Program-made: the position numbers and the translations under genes
Shown here: positions 12,790 through 13,928 of the stretch, piece by piece
How positions within the stretch are numbered: position 1 is the stretch's first letter
Layout: the number at the start of each line of letters is the position of its first letter
Assembly (NCBI GenBank): GCA_016872875.1
Contig: VGYW01000219.1
Span: 1 to 13,928 of the forward strand
Reading direction: 5' to 3'
DNA length: 13,928 nt
Source: Planctomycetota bacterium
GTDB lineage: Bacteria; Planctomycetota; PUPC01; DSUN01
The notes under the pieces: model-generated
What the model was told of the DNA's origin: nothing
Databases searched by the model: none
Seen by the model: only the letters and a program-made list of their open reading frames with translations

Positions 12790-13161
12790 TCAGGCGTTGC
12801 CGCGCTTCTCCGCGCGGGTTTCCTGTTCGACGGCGCGGGTGACTAGGGGCTTGAGGAAGGGCGCATCCTGAGTGGCCGCTTTCCAGACGGTCTGGAGGTT
12901 GACGCCGAAGTAGCCGTGGATGACCTTGTCCCGCATCCCCGCGACGCGGGTCCAGGGGATGTCGAGGTGCCTCTTCCGCACGTCGGGCGGGATGTGCTTG
13001 GCGGCCTCGCCCATGATCTCGATGGCGCGGATGACGGCGAAGACCGTCTTGTCATCGGCGGCAAACTGGTCGTAGTCCATCTCAGCGACGAACGCCTCGG
13101 CCTTCCCGATGGCGTCGAGAATGTCGTTGAGGTAGTCGAGGAAGTCCCTCGGAGTGCTCAT
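12790..13161 (-). CDS. HepT-like toxin (HEPN domain, DUF86) of an MNT-HepT pair
   Basis: A 123-residue all-helical HEPN protein. The RNase motif R-x4-H-x-Y is present as RDKVIHGY (Arg77, His82, Tyr84), in the surrounding IPWTRVAGMRDKVIHGYFGVN typical of the family. In characterised systems HepT cleaves RNA and is silenced when the partner MNT protein adds AMP to the motif tyrosine, here Tyr84. It overlaps the MNT stop codon by ATGA (13158-13161) and follows it, the usual gene order. Length and motifs are complete. The C-terminus ends just before the left minisatellite. Confidence 0.88.
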   Translation of the reverse strand: MSTPRDFLDYLNDILDAIGKAEAFVAEMDYDQFAADDKTVFAVIRAIEIMGEAAKHIPPDVRKRHLDIPWTRVAGMRDKVIHGYFGVNLQTVWKAATQDAPFLKPLVTRAVEQETRAEKRGNA

Positions 13162-13475
13162 ACCATCACAACCTCGCTGAGGATGCGCTCGCCGATACGA
13201 GGCTTGAGGCCGCCGCGGTGAACCAGGTCCACCTTCACGCCCAGGAGATCGGTCAGGTACTCTTCGACTTCGATGTACTCCAGGAGGCTGGGGGGCGTGG
13301 AGAACTCGACCAGGACGTCGAGGTCGCTGCCTCGGTGGGCGTGTCCGCAGACACGCGACCCGAAGACGCCGAGCGAGTTGACGGCGAAACGCTCGCGCAG
13401 CACTGGCATGTGGTCGTGAAGGGTCTGCCGCCAGGCTTCCAGGCGCTCGCCGCTGCCGACCCGTTGCTTCCTCAT
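13158..13475 (-). CDS. MNT-type minimal nucleotidyltransferase antitoxin
   Basis: A 105-residue minimal nucleotidyltransferase. The signature GS-x10-D-x-D is seen as GSRVCGHAHRGSDLD with Gly39, Ser40, Asp51 and Asp53 as the metal-binding pair; VKVDLVHRGGL supplies the third acidic strand (Asp83). It should AMPylate and inactivate the partner toxin. AGGAG about 8 nt before ATG 13475 sets the start; in-frame ATG further up (KMGTRQERP region) is not preferred. It leads the two-gene operon. Related proteins are also annotated as 'nucleotidyltransferase domain', but the HEPN neighbour makes the toxin-antitoxin role likely. Confidence 0.88.
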   Translation of the reverse strand: MRKQRVGSGERLEAWRQTLHDHMPVLRERFAVNSLGVFGSRVCGHAHRGSDLDVLVEFSTPPSLLEYIEVEEYLTDLLGVKVDLVHRGGLKPRIGERILSEVVMV

Positions 13476-13500
13476 CGGGCGCTCCTGCCTTGTTCCCATC

Positions 13501-13638
13501 TTCACACTCAGTGTAGCCAATCGGAACGCCGGAATCAAGGATTCCCGGACAGTTGCGGAGAAGCAGCTCAAGGCAGGGTCGCTGAAGGTGGTGGAGGAGT
13601 TGGAGAAGCAGGGGTGCAAGGTGGACTGGACGGAGTAG
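13501..13638 (+). pseudogene. Possible C-terminal gene remnant upstream of the MNT gene
   Basis: A plus-strand frame without its own start ends at TAG 13636-13638 and reads coding-like: IKDSRTVAEKQLKAGSLKV then VEELEKQGCKVDWTE. Its codon choice resembles real genes, and it ends exactly where the right minisatellite begins. It has no recognised family and its 5' limit cannot be placed, as the frame continues into the antisense of the MNT gene. It may be debris left by the insertion of the cassette or a chance frame. Confidence 0.3.
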
Positions 13639-13800
13639 GCCAGTCGGCAGGAGGCAGCCGGCAGACGGCAGAGAAGAGGGAAAAGCCGGCAGGAGGCAGT
13701 AGGCAGTGGGCAGACGGCAGGGGGCGGAGGACAGTGGACAGAGGGCAGGGGAAGAGAAGGCAGGTGTTGGGTGGTAGGTGTTGGGGGTCGGGGGTGGGAC
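13639..13800 (+). repeat. GGCAG/GGACAG-type minisatellite, right copy
   Basis: Same style and orientation as 12604-12760: CAGTCGGCAGGAGGCAG at 13641-13657 and the 21-bp match at 13703-13723 are identical to the left copy, followed by GAGAAGGCAGGTGTTGGG-type units. The two copies bracket the MNT-HepT pair and the remnant. Confidence 0.75.
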
Positions 13801-13928
13801 TAGTTCGGGGGCCATCTATGAGCAAGCCCGAGGCGGCGGGGCGGCGGCGGGGACGGCGGGGTCAAGCCTCAATTTTCTACTTTTTGCTTGACCTGATAGA
13901 GTTCTGGCCTCCGGCGAGGAAGCAGCTC
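13801..13928 (+). other. Window end: low-complexity stretch with an AT-rich inverted repeat
   Basis: GTCAAGC (13861-13867) is mirrored by GCTTGAC (13886-13892) around an AT-rich 18-nt centre, in otherwise GC-rich sequence. A frame opening at ATG 13818 (MSKPEAAGRRRGRRGQAS) runs off the end with only a weak G-rich site before it; it cannot be judged from 37 codons. Confidence 0.35.

Noticed and set aside
12604..13800. CRISPR array in the GGCAG minisatellites
   Set aside because: Units are 7-8 bp and degenerate, with no 25-35 bp repeat, no unique spacers and no cas gene.

Overview
This is a GC-rich bacterial chromosomal fragment. The pairing of an ECF-type sigma factor with an adjacent, very large serine/threonine kinase (transmembrane segment, TPR-like region, 21-residue leucine-rich repeats), a GH29 fucosidase and many small lipoproteins suggests Planctomycetota or a related PVC-type lineage. 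That placement is inference from gene style; no rRNA or tRNA is visible. Intergenic DNA, and one gene, are crowded with short palindromic and minisatellite repeats.

Layout: 1-466 is a field of palindromic repeats ending in a promoter with paired operator-like sites. 467-1176 is a type II toxin-antitoxin pair (Phd/YefM-like antitoxin, PIN-domain toxin) overlapping by ATGA. 1218-2534 is an alpha-L-fucosidase. 2645-3007 is a single-domain retroviral-type aspartic protease with its own promoter. 3008-3460 is a promoter and long structured leader before a small lipoprotein gene (3461-3889). 3890-4272 holds strong hairpins and two head-to-head copies of a repeat also present at 79-137. 4273-5958 encodes a lipoprotein with a caspase-like (C14) domain. 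6095-7042 encodes a secreted SurA/PpiC-type peptidyl-prolyl isomerase. A large TGGA-type inverted repeat separates it from a small HEAT-repeat protein (7199-7702). On the minus strand, 8531-7801 is a three-gene set of tiny exported products ending at a UUCG-loop terminator. A 105-bp palindromic element (8707-8811) precedes the sigma factor (8883-9635). The kinase (9650-12600) is split over three reading frames by two repeat-rich insertions. 12790-13475 (minus) is an MNT-HepT toxin-antitoxin pair bracketed by directly repeated GGCAG-type minisatellites.

Functional reading: most ordinary genes concern the cell envelope (lipoproteins, PPIase, caspase-like lipoprotein) or are accessory (two toxin-antitoxin pairs, fucosidase). 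The sigma factor and kinase would normally form a signalling pair, but the kinase is broken as read here, so the sigma factor may be orphaned.

Most notable observations: (1) a two-hairpin repeat present three times, whose second stem shows three different Watson-Crick pairs at one position, so pairing is preserved; (2) insertion of the same class of palindromes and 9-bp minisatellites into the kinase gene, where one minisatellite array encodes part of the transmembrane helix; (3) a toxin-antitoxin cassette flanked by minisatellite direct repeats. I do not see a clearly new defence or metabolic system.
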